Made by a program: the position numbers and the translations under genes. A stretch of DNA of 64,000 nucleotides from Pseudoalteromonas rhizosphaerae (GTDB taxonomy: Bacteria > Pseudomonadota > Gammaproteobacteria > Enterobacterales > Alteromonadaceae), in NCBI RefSeq assembly GCF_902498845.1, contig NZ_CABVLM010000003.1, positions 1-64,000 of the forward strand, in the 5' to 3' direction. Shown here in pieces: positions 18,396 to 28,575 of this stretch; the first letter of the stretch is position 1, and the number at the start of each line of letters is the position of its first letter. Below the pieces are notes generated by a model, which worked only from the letters and a program-made list of their open reading frames with translations, was not told the origin of the DNA and did not search any database.

Positions 18396-18455
18396 TGTCG
18401 CCTCCAAGAGATTAGCACTCTTGTTAACGTCGTGCATAGAGAGTGCGGTGTCACA
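18396..18455 (-). pseudogene. Decayed tRNA-Glu remnant 3
   Basis: Same decayed form as remnant 2, with further changes in the acceptor (TGTCGCCTCC). It shows that the remnant was copied together with the intact gene in a unit of about 258 bp. Confidence 0.7.
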
Positions 18456-18485
18456 CTGCTTTATACATTACTTAAAATAAGTAAG

Positions 18486-18561
18486 TGGCGTCCCCAAGGG
18501 GATTCGAACCCCTGTTACCGCCGTGAAAGGGCGGTGTCCTAGGCCTCTAGACGATGGGGAC
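18486..18561 (-). tRNA. tRNA-Glu (TTC) copy 5
   Basis: Complete 76-base tRNA identical to copy 1. The distance to copy 4 (258 bases) matches the duplicated unit. Confidence 0.97.
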
Positions 18562-18707
18562 ACATAAATGTATCACTAGGACAATTGATTAGTTATGCTC
18601 ACATCCTGAGCTGATTAAGGTAATTGCGATTAAGTACAAATTAAGACTCGAGCTTAACTTGTTCGCTATTTTCTCGGCTTACCCGCCCTTAACTAACTAA
18701 AGTTAAG

Positions 18708-18783
18708 TGGCGTCCCCAAGGGGATTCGAACCCCTGTTACCGCCGTGAAAGGGCGGTGTCCTAGGCCTCTAGACGATGGGGAC
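18708..18783 (-). tRNA. tRNA-Glu (TTC) copy 6
   Basis: Complete 76-base tRNA identical to copy 1. It is the first Glu gene of the leftward operon, directly after tRNA-Ala, and its downstream spacer differs from the others. Confidence 0.97.
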
Positions 18784-18822
18784 ACAGAAAACTGTTACCC
18801 TAGGACAAACACTTTAATAAAT

Positions 18823-18898
18823 TGGTGGAGCTATGCGGGATCGAACCGCAGACCTCTTCACTGCCAGCGAAGCGCTCTCCCAGCTGAGCTATAGCCCC
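18823..18898 (-). tRNA. tRNA-Ala (GGC)
   Basis: A 76-base cloverleaf beginning GGGGCTATAGCTCAG, with anticodon loop CTGGCAG (GGC), T-loop TTCGATC and encoded CCA. It is promoter-proximal in the Ala-Glu operon. Confidence 0.97.
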
Positions 18899-18960
18899 AA
18901 CTTATTTTGCTAAACACTTGCGCAGTTAAACCGTGCTGTGTATCGCTGAGTGCGGGGCGC

Positions 18961-18989
18961 ATTCTATGCAGCCACCAAAATAATGTCAA
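18961..18989 (-). promoter_or_regulatory. Promoter of the tRNA-Ala/Glu operon
   Basis: On the minus strand, TTGACA (18989-18984) and TAGAAT (18966-18961) are 17 bases apart. The -10 is followed by the GC-rich GCGCCCCGCAC, a discriminator typical of stringently controlled stable-RNA promoters. It lies about 60 bases before tRNA-Ala. Confidence 0.85.
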
Positions 18990-19592
18990 CATTTTTTTCA
19001 GTAACTTTCTTTAAACGGTTTAATTTTCAACAAACTGAATAATGAATAAACCGTGACGCTCAAAATACATGCAAGGGAGCTGTTTCAAAACAAAAATTAG
19101 GATTGAGAGGCGCACAATATAGATTAACTAAGGTGAAATATACTCTAAAACATCAAAACAATAAGGTATACATTTATATGCAAAATAAAGTCGGAGTGTT
19201 TTCTTGTTTTTCATAACAACGTTTTCATCACCAAGTAAAACGAATTTAAGATGAACATACGAGCAATTAACTGTAACGCCCCCACTCTATTGTCAGTTAT
19301 TTATATGATCACAGAGGCTCCATTAGTTAGAGTCGGTGTTTTATATCAATCGTATTTAACTAGCGGTATTTGGATTTTGCAATGCGATTGACTGTAACCT
19401 CCTCCTTCATGATTAAAAAACAAATCCGCTTTTGACTAACAGGCACCACTAGCTATTGAAGTGTTGCATTAAACAATGAGTAAATTGATTGCACATATAG
19501 ATTGAATGTAAGTAAATTGGCTATAAAACAATCTCAATCTTACTGCATTGATTATAAAACCTGCATCTAAAACATTTTTCCTCATTCAAGTG
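18990..19592. other. Non-coding region between divergent tRNA operons
   Basis: About 600 AT-rich bases between the two divergent tRNA promoters. No reading frame, tRNA or clear repeat was recognised. Confidence 0.6.
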
Positions 19593-19620
19593 TTGACACA
19601 TTTACAACTCTATCTATAAT
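19593..19620 (+). promoter_or_regulatory. Promoter of the tRNA-Val array
   Basis: Consensus TTGACA (19593-19598) and TATAAT (19615-19620) are spaced 16 bases apart and followed by the GC-rich AGCGCCCC discriminator. It is placed about 40 bases before the first tRNA-like unit, so the whole array is probably one transcript. Confidence 0.9.
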
Positions 19621-19662
19621 AGCGCCCCACAACAACGCAGCAATGAGTTGTTGTTTAGATGT

Positions 19663-19752
19663 GAGTGATTAGCTCAGTTCTAAGAAAAGAGAGCATCACC
19701 GCTATTTACAAGTAACGGCGAGGTTCACTGGTTAAAGTCCAGTACTATTTAT
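19663..19752 (+). pseudogene. Remodelled tRNA-Val unit A1
   Basis: A tRNA-Val relative whose D loop is expanded (CAGTTCTAAGAAAAGAGAGC), whose anticodon arm is enlarged (CACCGCTATTTACAAGTAACGG), and whose 3' acceptor is lost (AGTACTATTTATTT). It cannot form an acceptor stem. Two near copies follow. Confidence 0.75.
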
Positions 19753-19780
19753 TTTAATAGTAGCGTTTTAATTTATATGT

Positions 19781-19856
19781 GGGTGATTAGCTCAGTTGGG
19801 AGAGCATCGCCCTTACAAGGCGAGGGTCACTGGTTCAAGTCCAGTATCACCCACCA
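19781..19856 (+). tRNA. tRNA-Val (TAC) copy 1, acceptor type GGGTGAT
   Basis: Complete 76-base cloverleaf with acceptor GGGTGAT/ATCACCC, anticodon loop CTTACAA (TAC), T-loop TTCAAGT and encoded CCA. Confidence 0.97.
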
Positions 19857-19908
19857 CATATAAAACCTGTTATTATATTAATAGTCATTTGTATTAAAAT
19901 TGTAATAT

Positions 19909-19997
19909 GGGTCGTTAGCTCAGTTACAAGAAAAGAGAGCATCACCGCTATTTACAACTAACGGCGAGGTTCACTGGTTAAAGTCCAGTACTATTTA
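19909..19997 (+). pseudogene. Remodelled tRNA-Val unit A2
   Basis: Same form as A1 but beginning GGGTCGTTAGC, like the second acceptor type of intact tRNA-Val. The 3' half ends AGTACTATTT, so no acceptor stem can form. Confidence 0.75.
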
Positions 19998-20026
19998 TTT
20001 TAATAGTAGCGTTTTAATTTATATGT

Positions 20027-20102
20027 GGGTGATTAGCTCAGTTGGGAGAGCATCGCCCTTACAAGGCGAGGGTCACTGGTTCAAGTCCAGTATCACCCAC
20101 CA
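20027..20102 (+). tRNA. tRNA-Val (TAC) copy 2, acceptor type GGGTGAT
   Basis: Identical to copy 1. The A-type unit plus an intact tRNA is duplicated every 246 bases here. Confidence 0.97.
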
Positions 20103-20154
20103 CATATAAAACCTGTTATTATATTAGTAGTTGCATGTTTTAAATTTGTAATAT

Positions 20155-20241
20155 GGGTCACAAGCTCAGTTACAAGAAAAGAGAGCATCACCGCTATTTA
20201 CAACTAACGGCGAGGTTCACTGGTTAAAATCCAGTACTATT
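20155..20241 (+). pseudogene. Remodelled tRNA-Val unit A3
   Basis: Third A-type unit, starting GGGTCACAAGC. Expanded D loop and anticodon arm are retained; the T arm is altered (GGTTAAAATCC). Confidence 0.75.
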
Positions 20242-20274
20242 TATTTTAATAGTAGCGTTTTAAATTTGTAATAT

Positions 20275-20350
20275 GGGTCGTTAGCTCAGTTGGGAGAGCA
20301 TCGCCCTTACAAGGCGAGGGTCACTGGTTCAAGTCCAGTACGACCCACCA
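20275..20350 (+). tRNA. tRNA-Val (TAC) copy 3, acceptor type GGGTCGT
   Basis: Body identical to copy 1, but the acceptor is GGGTCGT/ACGACCC. Positions 5 and 6 and their partners are changed in a fully compensatory way. Confidence 0.97.
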
Positions 20351-20385
20351 TTCTTAGAATGGTGCATATTACATGATATCTAAAT

Positions 20386-20461
20386 GGGTGATTAGCTCAG
20401 TTGGGAGAGCATCGCCCTTACAAGGCGAGGGTCACTGGTTCAAGTCCAGTATCACCCACCA
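20386..20461 (+). tRNA. tRNA-Val (TAC) copy 4, acceptor type GGGTGAT
   Basis: Complete 76-base tRNA, identical to copy 1. Confidence 0.97.
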
Positions 20462-20480
20462 TTTAGATATAAAACTTTAC

Positions 20481-20556
20481 GGGTCGTTAGCTCAGTTGGG
20501 AGAGCATCGCCCTTACAAGGCGAGGGTCACTGGTTCAAGTCCAGTACGACCCACCA
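20481..20556 (+). tRNA. tRNA-Val (TAC) copy 5, acceptor type GGGTCGT
   Basis: Complete 76-base tRNA, identical to copy 3. Spacing from copy 4 is only 19 bases. Confidence 0.97.
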
Positions 20557-20598
20557 TTTATAAAATGGTTATCGTAAAGTTTAGTAATTGATTATTTG

Positions 20599-20674
20599 GG
20601 GTCGTTAGCTCAGTTGGGAGAGCATCGCCCTTACAAGGCGAGGGTCACTGGTTCAAGTCCAGTACGACCCACCA
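20599..20674 (+). tRNA. tRNA-Val (TAC) copy 6, acceptor type GGGTCGT
   Basis: Complete 76-base tRNA, identical to copy 3. Confidence 0.97.
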
Positions 20675-20693
20675 TTTAATCAAAATTATATGT

Positions 20694-20769
20694 GGGTGAT
20701 TAGCTCAGTTGGGAGAGCATCGCCCTTACAAGGCGAGGGTCACTGGTTCAAGTCCAGTATCACCCACCA
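20694..20769 (+). tRNA. tRNA-Val (TAC) copy 7, acceptor type GGGTGAT
   Basis: Complete 76-base tRNA, identical to copy 1, and the last intact gene of the array. Five remodelled units follow. Confidence 0.97.
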
Positions 20770-20790
20770 CATATAAAACCTCACATTAAA

Positions 20791-20881
20791 TCGATAATTA
20801 GCTCAGCTGAAAAGAAAGAGCATCGCCACCCTTCACAAATAATGGCGAGGGTCACTGGTACAAGTCCAGTATCACCCACCA
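20791..20881 (+). pseudogene. Remodelled tRNA-Val unit B1
   Basis: The 3' half (GGGTCACTGGTACAAGTCC and ATCACCCACCA) is tRNA-Val-like, but the 5' acceptor is TCGATAA and cannot pair with ATCACCC. The anticodon arm is enlarged: CGCCA and TGGCG enclose a 14-base loop. Confidence 0.75.
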
Positions 20882-20932
20882 CATATAAAACCTCTTAATA
20901 CCCTCAATCAAACCTTACGTTATATTCTTTAA

Positions 20933-21023
20933 TCGATAATTAGCTCAGTTGAAAAAAAAGAGCATCGCCACCCTTTACAAATAATGGCGAGGGTCACTGG
21001 TTCAAGTCCAGTATCACCCACCA
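20933..21023 (+). pseudogene. Remodelled tRNA-Val unit B2
   Basis: Same form as B1, with an intact T arm (CTGGTTCAAGTCCAG) and CCA, and the expanded CGCCA/TGGCG arm. The 5' acceptor TCGATAA does not pair. Confidence 0.75.
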
Positions 21024-21044
21024 CATATAAAACCTCACGTTAAA

Positions 21045-21135
21045 TCGATAATTAGCTCAGCTGAAAAGAAAGAGCATCGCCACCCTTCACAAATAATGGC
21101 GAGGGTCACAGGTTCAAGTCCAGTATCACCCACCA
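21045..21135 (+). pseudogene. Remodelled tRNA-Val unit B3
   Basis: Near-identical to B1, with one change in the T arm (CACAGGTTCAAG). Confidence 0.75.
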
Positions 21136-21156
21136 CATATAAAACCTCACGTTAAA

Positions 21157-21246
21157 TCGATAATTATCTCAGTTGAAAAAAGAAGCATCGCCCCCCTTCA
21201 CAAATAATGGCGAGGATCACTGGTTCAAGTCCAGTATCACCCACCA
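21157..21246 (+). pseudogene. Remodelled tRNA-Val unit B4
   Basis: B-type unit with additional changes (TTATCTCAG, AAGCATCGCCCCCC). The T arm and CCA end remain. Confidence 0.75.
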
Positions 21247-21297
21247 CATATAAAATCTTTTAATACCCTCAATCAAACCTTACGTTATATTCTTTAA

Positions 21298-21388
21298 TCG
21301 ATAATTAGCTCAGCTGAAAAGAAAGAGCATCGCCACCCTTCACAAATAATGGCGAGGATCACTGGTTCAAGTCCAGTATCACCCACCA
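21298..21388 (+). pseudogene. Remodelled tRNA-Val unit B5
   Basis: Last B-type unit, again with the CGCCA/TGGCG arm and intact CCA end. No clear terminator hairpin was found between here and the 162-bp repeat at 21478. Confidence 0.75.
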
Positions 21389-21477
21389 CATATAAAACCT
21401 CTTAGTAATTCTGTTAAAAATAAAATTCAAAAAGCCTCTAAATACGCTAATTCTTTTCCAAACCTGAAACTCTTTTA

Positions 21478-21639
21478 ATACCAATCGACTTAAATATTTA
21501 ACCATTCTAACGATCTAAATAAAGCGCTAACTGCGTTATAAATTTTTCATGTAGAACAACTACATGTCAAAATTTATGCCTTGTTATCACTCCATTTATC
21601 TGTCGCTATAAATGGTCAGTAACTTAACACGATTGGTAT
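21478..21639. repeat. 162-bp dispersed repeat with terminal inverted repeats, copy 1
   Basis: The element begins ATACCAATC and ends GATTGGTAT, a 9-bp terminal inverted repeat. A second copy of exactly 162 bp lies at 62960-63121 with most positions identical. It contains an internal palindrome around TGTAGAACAACTACA and no coding frame, so it looks like a non-autonomous miniature element. It fills much of the gap (21389-21786) before the next gene. Confidence 0.85.
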
Positions 21640-21786
21640 AATATGTTCCTTGATGGATAATCAAGCTGCTTAAAAACTCATAACTGATCAAATAAACGAA
21701 GTCTGCGGTATTAAATTTTAAATTCCCTTGTCAGCGACTAGACTGTTTATTATAGTCTCTGATACGTTCATGTGGTCACAAGTCTA

Positions 21787-23448
21787 ATGCCAGCAAAGAT
21801 TTTTTCTAATGCAAAAATACTTATAGTTGAAGAGCAACCTCTTGCTCAAAGCTATATGAAACAGTCGCTCGAAAAACTTGGCTTTCGACAGCTGCGCTTT
21901 GCTGAACATGCAAATTCGGCTAAAGAGCAGTGCACCAGTGAACAGTTTGATCTGATTGTTTGCTCTTTTAATTTAAGTAAGCAGCAAGACGGCTATCAGC
22001 TATATGAAGAGTTACGCGTTAAGCGTTTAATAAAAAACTCTACTGGGTTCATTTTTATTTCAGCTGAAACCAGTGGTTCTTTGGTACACAGCGTGCTTGA
22101 ACTGCAACCCGATGACTTTTTAGTCAAGCCATTCACCATATATGATCTTAAAACACGTATAGAACGAATTTTGCTGCGTAAAAATCATTTACAAGCAATA
22201 TATAATTTCATTGACGATGGGAATGACTCTAAAGCGCTAAAAGCAATCAATACTGCGCTTGATGAAAAAGGCAATGCTTATAGTGCAATATTATTGCGTT
22301 TAAAAGGTGACGCCCTACTTCGCTTAAAACGAGCAGATACCGCAAAAGCTTTCTTTAAATCAGTTCTTGATATTCAAAAATTTACATGGGCAAAGGTAGG
22401 TTTAGTTGAAGCATTAATTGCGAATAACGAGCATATTCTTGCGCAAAGAATGCTAAAAACGATGCTGCTCCGTCATGAAACACGATTAGTCGCACTCGAT
22501 TTACTTGGTAAGCTGGAGATTAAATTAAACCAATTTGAATTAGCGCAAGATTTTTTAAGCCAAGCCGTTGATATAGCTCCACGCAATATCGAGCGCCAAA
22601 AATCACTTAGCCATGTATCGCTGGTAAATCATGATTATGAAAAGAATTACCTTACACAAAAAGACATCGCCAACTTTGCCAAACATTCGATTCACGATCA
22701 CCCTGACGTATATTTAAATGCAGCACGGGCGGGTATTGATTTTGCATTAACAACAGATCAAAGCGATCAAATTCAACGTATTTCAAGACAAACCAATAAA
22801 TACTTAGCTGATTTAAAAAGCCAATTTCCAAATAGTCACAATCAGGCGCAAATAGATGTTTTAAATGCCCGTTTACACTATTTGAAAGATGAGCATCAAA
22901 AAGCGAAAATGTTGATTGAACAGCTCGACGATGACGATAGCCACATTCGCTCTGTAGACGGCGCACTTGATAAAGCAAAGGCATTTCATGAACTGGGTTT
23001 TCACCACAAAGCACAGTCATTATTTAACCAAATTATTAGTCATTGTGAACGTCATCCAACAGTGAGTGATGCTGTTTATTTACGTTATATTCAACAACAA
23101 CAAAGTGAACGCCGTGATATAAAAATGGGCCCTAAAGAGCTGAATAACCATGCAGTTACACAGTTTAACCGTGGTCAATTAAATACCGCTCTTGAAGCAT
23201 TCACACAAGCATTTAGAGTAATGCCTCGTAATCCAAGTATTGCTTTAAATTTATTGCAGTGTCTATTTGATAGTTCCAAGCAAAATGGCCAAACGTTAAA
23301 CCTAATGATGGCAAAAAAATGCTATGCGTTACTCAATACGACACCATTAGACAACGAGCAGCAACAACGCTTTAATAAAATAGTACAACAAGCAACGAGT
23401 ATGGGGTTAACACTTGCTAATCTAGAAGAGCCAGGCAAAACCAAATAG
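21787..23448 (+). CDS. Pseudoreceiver protein with TPR-like repeats
   Basis: The N-terminal domain (about residues 5-125) has the receiver fold: ILIVEEQP at the acidic pocket, and FLVKPF with the conserved Lys. The phosphorylated Asp position reads CSFN (Ser in place of Asp), so normal phosphotransfer is unlikely. The remaining 430 residues are helical with TPR-like repeats. The ATG at 21787 is used; an in-frame GTG at 21772 is possible and neither has a strong ribosome-binding site. Similar pseudoreceiver/TPR proteins occur in Vibrio and Shewanella (VieB-like), where they act in regulatory complexes, but the partner here is not known and no kinase is adjacent. Confidence 0.8.
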   Translation: MPAKIFSNAKILIVEEQPLAQSYMKQSLEKLGFRQLRFAEHANSAKEQCTSEQFDLIVCSFNLSKQQDGYQLYEELRVKRLIKNSTGFIFISAETSGSLVHSVLELQPDDFLVKPFTIYDLKTRIERILLRKNHLQAIYNFIDDGNDSKALKAINTALDEKGNAYSAILLRLKGDALLRLKRADTAKAFFKSVLDIQKFTWAKVGLVEALIANNEHILAQRMLKTMLLRHETRLVALDLLGKLEIKLNQFELAQDFLSQAVDIAPRNIERQKSLSHVSLVNHDYEKNYLTQKDIANFAKHSIHDHPDVYLNAARAGIDFALTTDQSDQIQRISRQTNKYLADLKSQFPNSHNQAQIDVLNARLHYLKDEHQKAKMLIEQLDDDDSHIRSVDGALDKAKAFHELGFHHKAQSLFNQIISHCERHPTVSDAVYLRYIQQQQSERRDIKMGPKELNNHAVTQFNRGQLNTALEAFTQAFRVMPRNPSIALNLLQCLFDSSKQNGQTLNLMMAKKCYALLNTTPLDNEQQQRFNKIVQQATSMGLTLANLEEPGKTK

Positions 23449-23537
23449 AATAATAAATAGTTTAGATAAGGTGTTGTTTATAAGAATGAGGAATTCAAAA
23501 TATCGCTGATAAGCGGTGATATGACTTTTAAAATCCA

Positions 23538-23574
23538 GCCTTACTGGAATCGGATCATGTAAATTCAGTAAGGC
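23538..23574. terminator. Inverted repeat between converging genes
   Basis: GCCTTACTGGAAT (23538-23550) pairs with ATTCAGTAAGGC (23563-23574), with one bulged base. On the minus strand it is followed by GGATTTT. It lies between the TPR protein and msrB stops and probably terminates msrB. Confidence 0.5.
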
Positions 23575-23604
23575 ATTGGTTATTGTCAATTACGAGCTAA
23601 TAAA

Positions 23605-24045
23605 TTACACCTTCTTCAATGAGACCGCATTTATACAATAACGCAGACCACTTGGCATTGGTCCATCTGGGAATACATGACCTAAGTGCGCATCACATAC
23701 ATTACATACAGTTTCTATTCTTTGCATACCATGGGTCTTGTCACCATTGTAAGCAATCGAGTTTAGTTGCGCGGGTTGAGTAAATGATGGCCAGCCAGTG
23801 CCGCTATCAAATTTTTCATCACCATCAAATAATAAGTTATCACAACATACACAGGCGTACTTACCAGGTTCAAACAAGGTGCAGCTATCTGAGCTGTGTG
23901 GGCGCTCTGTGCCTTTATTACGAGTCACATAAAAGGCTTCTTCGGTTAATTGTTCACGCCATTGCTGCTCGGTTTTTACTACTTTACGGCTCGGCTCTGG
24001 ATTGCCTTTATTGGCAAAGTTTAGAATATCATTCCAATTCAACAT
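23605..24045 (-). CDS. msrB: Peptide-methionine (R)-S-oxide reductase
   Basis: MsrB reduces the R form of methionine sulfoxide in proteins. The 146-residue protein has the zinc-binding pairs (CVCC and CNVC), the substrate-pocket GTGWPSF, HLGHVFPDGP, and the catalytic Cys in RYCINAVSL. The ATG at 24045 is preceded by TGAGG at good spacing; an ATG at 24057 is itself part of that ribosome-binding site. Full-length and apparently functional. It is monocistronic. Confidence 0.95.
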   Translation of the reverse strand: MLNWNDILNFANKGNPEPSRKVVKTEQQWREQLTEEAFYVTRNKGTERPHSSDSCTLFEPGKYACVCCDNLLFDGDEKFDSGTGWPSFTQPAQLNSIAYNGDKTHGMQRIETVCNVCDAHLGHVFPDGPMPSGLRYCINAVSLKKV

Positions 24046-24361
24046 AACTGACCTCATTGAGTAAGATGGGTTAATTTACTGCTATCCACATTATCATGGT
24101 ATCGCGCTAATAACATTGTCAGCTTGGATTTATCCGCACTGCACAAAATGGTTTTGTAGGGGGTGAAAAATAATCATTTTGATACTGGCTACGGGAATGT
24201 TTAAACTCACTAGCTACGTTTATCTGCACTGTTAAACCAGCCATCTCAATAGACTCAACGCCTATTAGTGAGCTAAATAGCTTCAGTACACCAATGACAG
24301 CTTCTTACTAAGCCTATTTGCTGTTACATACTATATATACCCTGTTGATCACTATTTAGTT
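24046..24361. other. Intergenic region, no gene seen
   Basis: Contains the msrB upstream region and the end of the ligA-operon transcript. No frame, tRNA or strong hairpin was recognised. Confidence 0.5.
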
Positions 24362-24802
24362 TCATACAATGGTAATTAATTTTTTTTCATTTTCAGTCAA
24401 TAGTGTATTAAAGTATTGTGTTAGCTCTGCTTTAGTTGCCGGTAAGCCTATTGAGCATTGACGCTGTTCGCTGGAGAGAATTAAGAATTGGTCATCATGG
24501 CACTGTATTTCCTTGATACTATCAATAAGCAGCCATTGTGGGCCGTGAGTACGGTCAAAAAAACCTGAAAGGGTAAAGACCAAAAGGTGCTGTTGTTCGC
24601 GTCGAATAAACTTATCTAGGCTATTACGTGCTTTAAATAGTGGTGTTAGCCGATAACAGCATGAGCTAAATACAAATAGCCATACAGCTATTAACAATAC
24701 AAACCACGCTTGCTGAAATAACATGGTAAATACACTCAACAATAATAACACGATACCGAAACAGCCGACGATCAGCGCCAGTAATTGATTAATTTTACGC
24801 AT
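24362..24802 (-). CDS. Hypothetical membrane protein
   Basis: A 146-residue protein with two hydrophobic helices (about 7-27 and 33-50) followed by a cytoplasmic part with no motif I recognise. The ATG at 24802 is preceded by AAGGAG. It is the last gene of the smc-zipA-ligA-DUF3392-DUF2919 series, 28 bases after the DUF2919 stop, so it is probably co-transcribed. Confidence 0.75.
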   Translation of the reverse strand: MRKINQLLALIVGCFGIVLLLLSVFTMLFQQAWFVLLIAVWLFVFSSCCYRLTPLFKARNSLDKFIRREQQHLLVFTLSGFFDRTHGPQWLLIDSIKEIQCHDDQFLILSSEQRQCSIGLPATKAELTQYFNTLLTENEKKLITIV

Positions 24803-24830
24803 CAAAGACTCCTTGCAACGTTAACCTAAA

Positions 24831-25330
24831 TTACTTACTTGCACTTTTTTCATCGGTTTCAGGATCGGGCCAATCATTAAAAAACACCGTTAAATAACGA
24901 CTTTTTGCTAAATATAATAATACCCACAATACCGTCACCATTTGCAGCGCTAAAAACATCGAAAACTGATAATAACTATGAGCGGCTTGAATAATCAGCC
25001 AGCTTAAATCTATCGCTGCACATGCTAATAATGGCCACCGCATAAAACGCCACACTCGCGCTAACCATGCTGCACTGTCTGCGCTTTTTTGTGGCCTGCG
25101 CAAACAAAAAATTACGGCAGGAATAATGGCTATTGCACCAATAGCCAATGCACTGAAAAAGTCAGCTTTAGATCTAAACACTAATGACATTAAATCAAGC
25201 TCAGGACGCCTGCTCAGTGCCGCAATGATCCAAATAAAGTAGGCACGAAGTAATACCAGTAAACTCAAATGAAACGCGATTGGAGTGCGATAGGTGCCAT
25301 ATTTGTCCCAATACTCTGGTCCATAACGCT

Positions 25331-25334
<4 letters not shown>
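24831..25334 (-). CDS. DUF2919 (YfeZ-like) membrane protein
   Basis: A 167-residue inner-membrane protein with about four helices and the family's N-terminal YGPEYWDKYGTYRTP. The ATG at 25334 overlaps the stop of the upstream gene as ATGA, which fixes the start; a longer frame to 25499 lies inside that gene. Function unknown. Confidence 0.85.
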
Positions 25335-27761
<2,427 letters not shown>

Positions 27762-27782
27762 TTAACTGTATATTGCAGGTGA

Positions 27783-28535
27783 TTAAGCTGAAAAGCGTCT
27801 CACTTTTTCAACATAATTGCGCACACTATCAACGGTCATTTCTTCTCGTTGTGAGTCTAAAATAACGGCGCCAAATTCATCTGCTAACTTTTTAGCCGCA
27901 CTGTGCAACATATTAAATGCAGCAAGCCCGTCACCATCACACGGTAAGGTCATAAACAAGCTAATTCCAGCGGTGCTAAATTGTTCCATATTATCTATAT
28001 CAAAAGTACCAGGGTTGTACATGTTCACTAACCGAAACAGCACTGGACCATGACCAGCAGGATCTAAATGGCGATTAAAAAAGCCTTCTTCAGAGTACTT
28101 AAAGCCAAGTGTGTTTACTGCTGGCAATAGTTTGCTGCCTTCCATACTCAAGCCTTCAGGCATTTGAATATGCACAATGATAAAATCACTTGCAGCTGGT
28201 TGCTCAGCTTCATCCTCTACGCTTGCATCTGTTGCAGTAGTCACATCATCAACCTCAGCGGCAGGTTCGTCATCTGACGCTGCAAAAGAGTGTGGTTGCT
28301 TTTCATCAGCACTGAAACTTAAATCCCCAAACTGCGGTTCATCACGCTCAGTATGAGATGCTGGCTCAGCTACGCTTTGACGCTCAGTAGGCGCTTGATC
28401 TGCAGGCTCAACCCGCTCATCATTAGTCGCAACGGGTGCATCTTTTTTACGAACTGACCATAGGCCATGTATTAATAATCCACCAATGACAATTACACTG
28501 ATAATGATTAAAACCCATCTTAATTGTTCGGCCAT
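27783..28535 (-). CDS. zipA: Cell division protein ZipA
   Basis: ZipA anchors FtsZ to the membrane during septum formation. The 250-residue protein has an N-terminal membrane helix (about 7-25), a variable acidic linker (about 30-115), and the C-terminal FtsZ-binding domain (about 118-250), which begins FIIVHIQMPEG and includes GFFNRHLDPAG and FMTLPCDGDG. It is shorter than E. coli ZipA (328) because of the linker. It follows smc, and ligA follows. Confidence 0.95.
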   Translation of the reverse strand: MAEQLRWVLIIISVIVIGGLLIHGLWSVRKKDAPVATNDERVEPADQAPTERQSVAEPASHTERDEPQFGDLSFSADEKQPHSFAASDDEPAAEVDDVTTATDASVEDEAEQPAASDFIIVHIQMPEGLSMEGSKLLPAVNTLGFKYSEEGFFNRHLDPAGHGPVLFRLVNMYNPGTFDIDNMEQFSTAGISLFMTLPCDGDGLAAFNMLHSAAKKLADEFGAVILDSQREEMTVDSVRNYVEKVRRFSA

Positions 28536-28575
28536 CCCCTCACCTTTTATTATTTATCTACTCAAATATTAATAT

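Noticed and set aside
20373..20591. Reading frame over tRNA-Val copies 4-5
   Set aside because: It is the translation of two tRNA genes and their spacer, with no ribosome-binding site.
17461..21388. CRISPR-like regular repeats
   Set aside because: The repeats are tRNA genes and tRNA remnants with promoters; spacers are similar to each other, and no cas genes are present.
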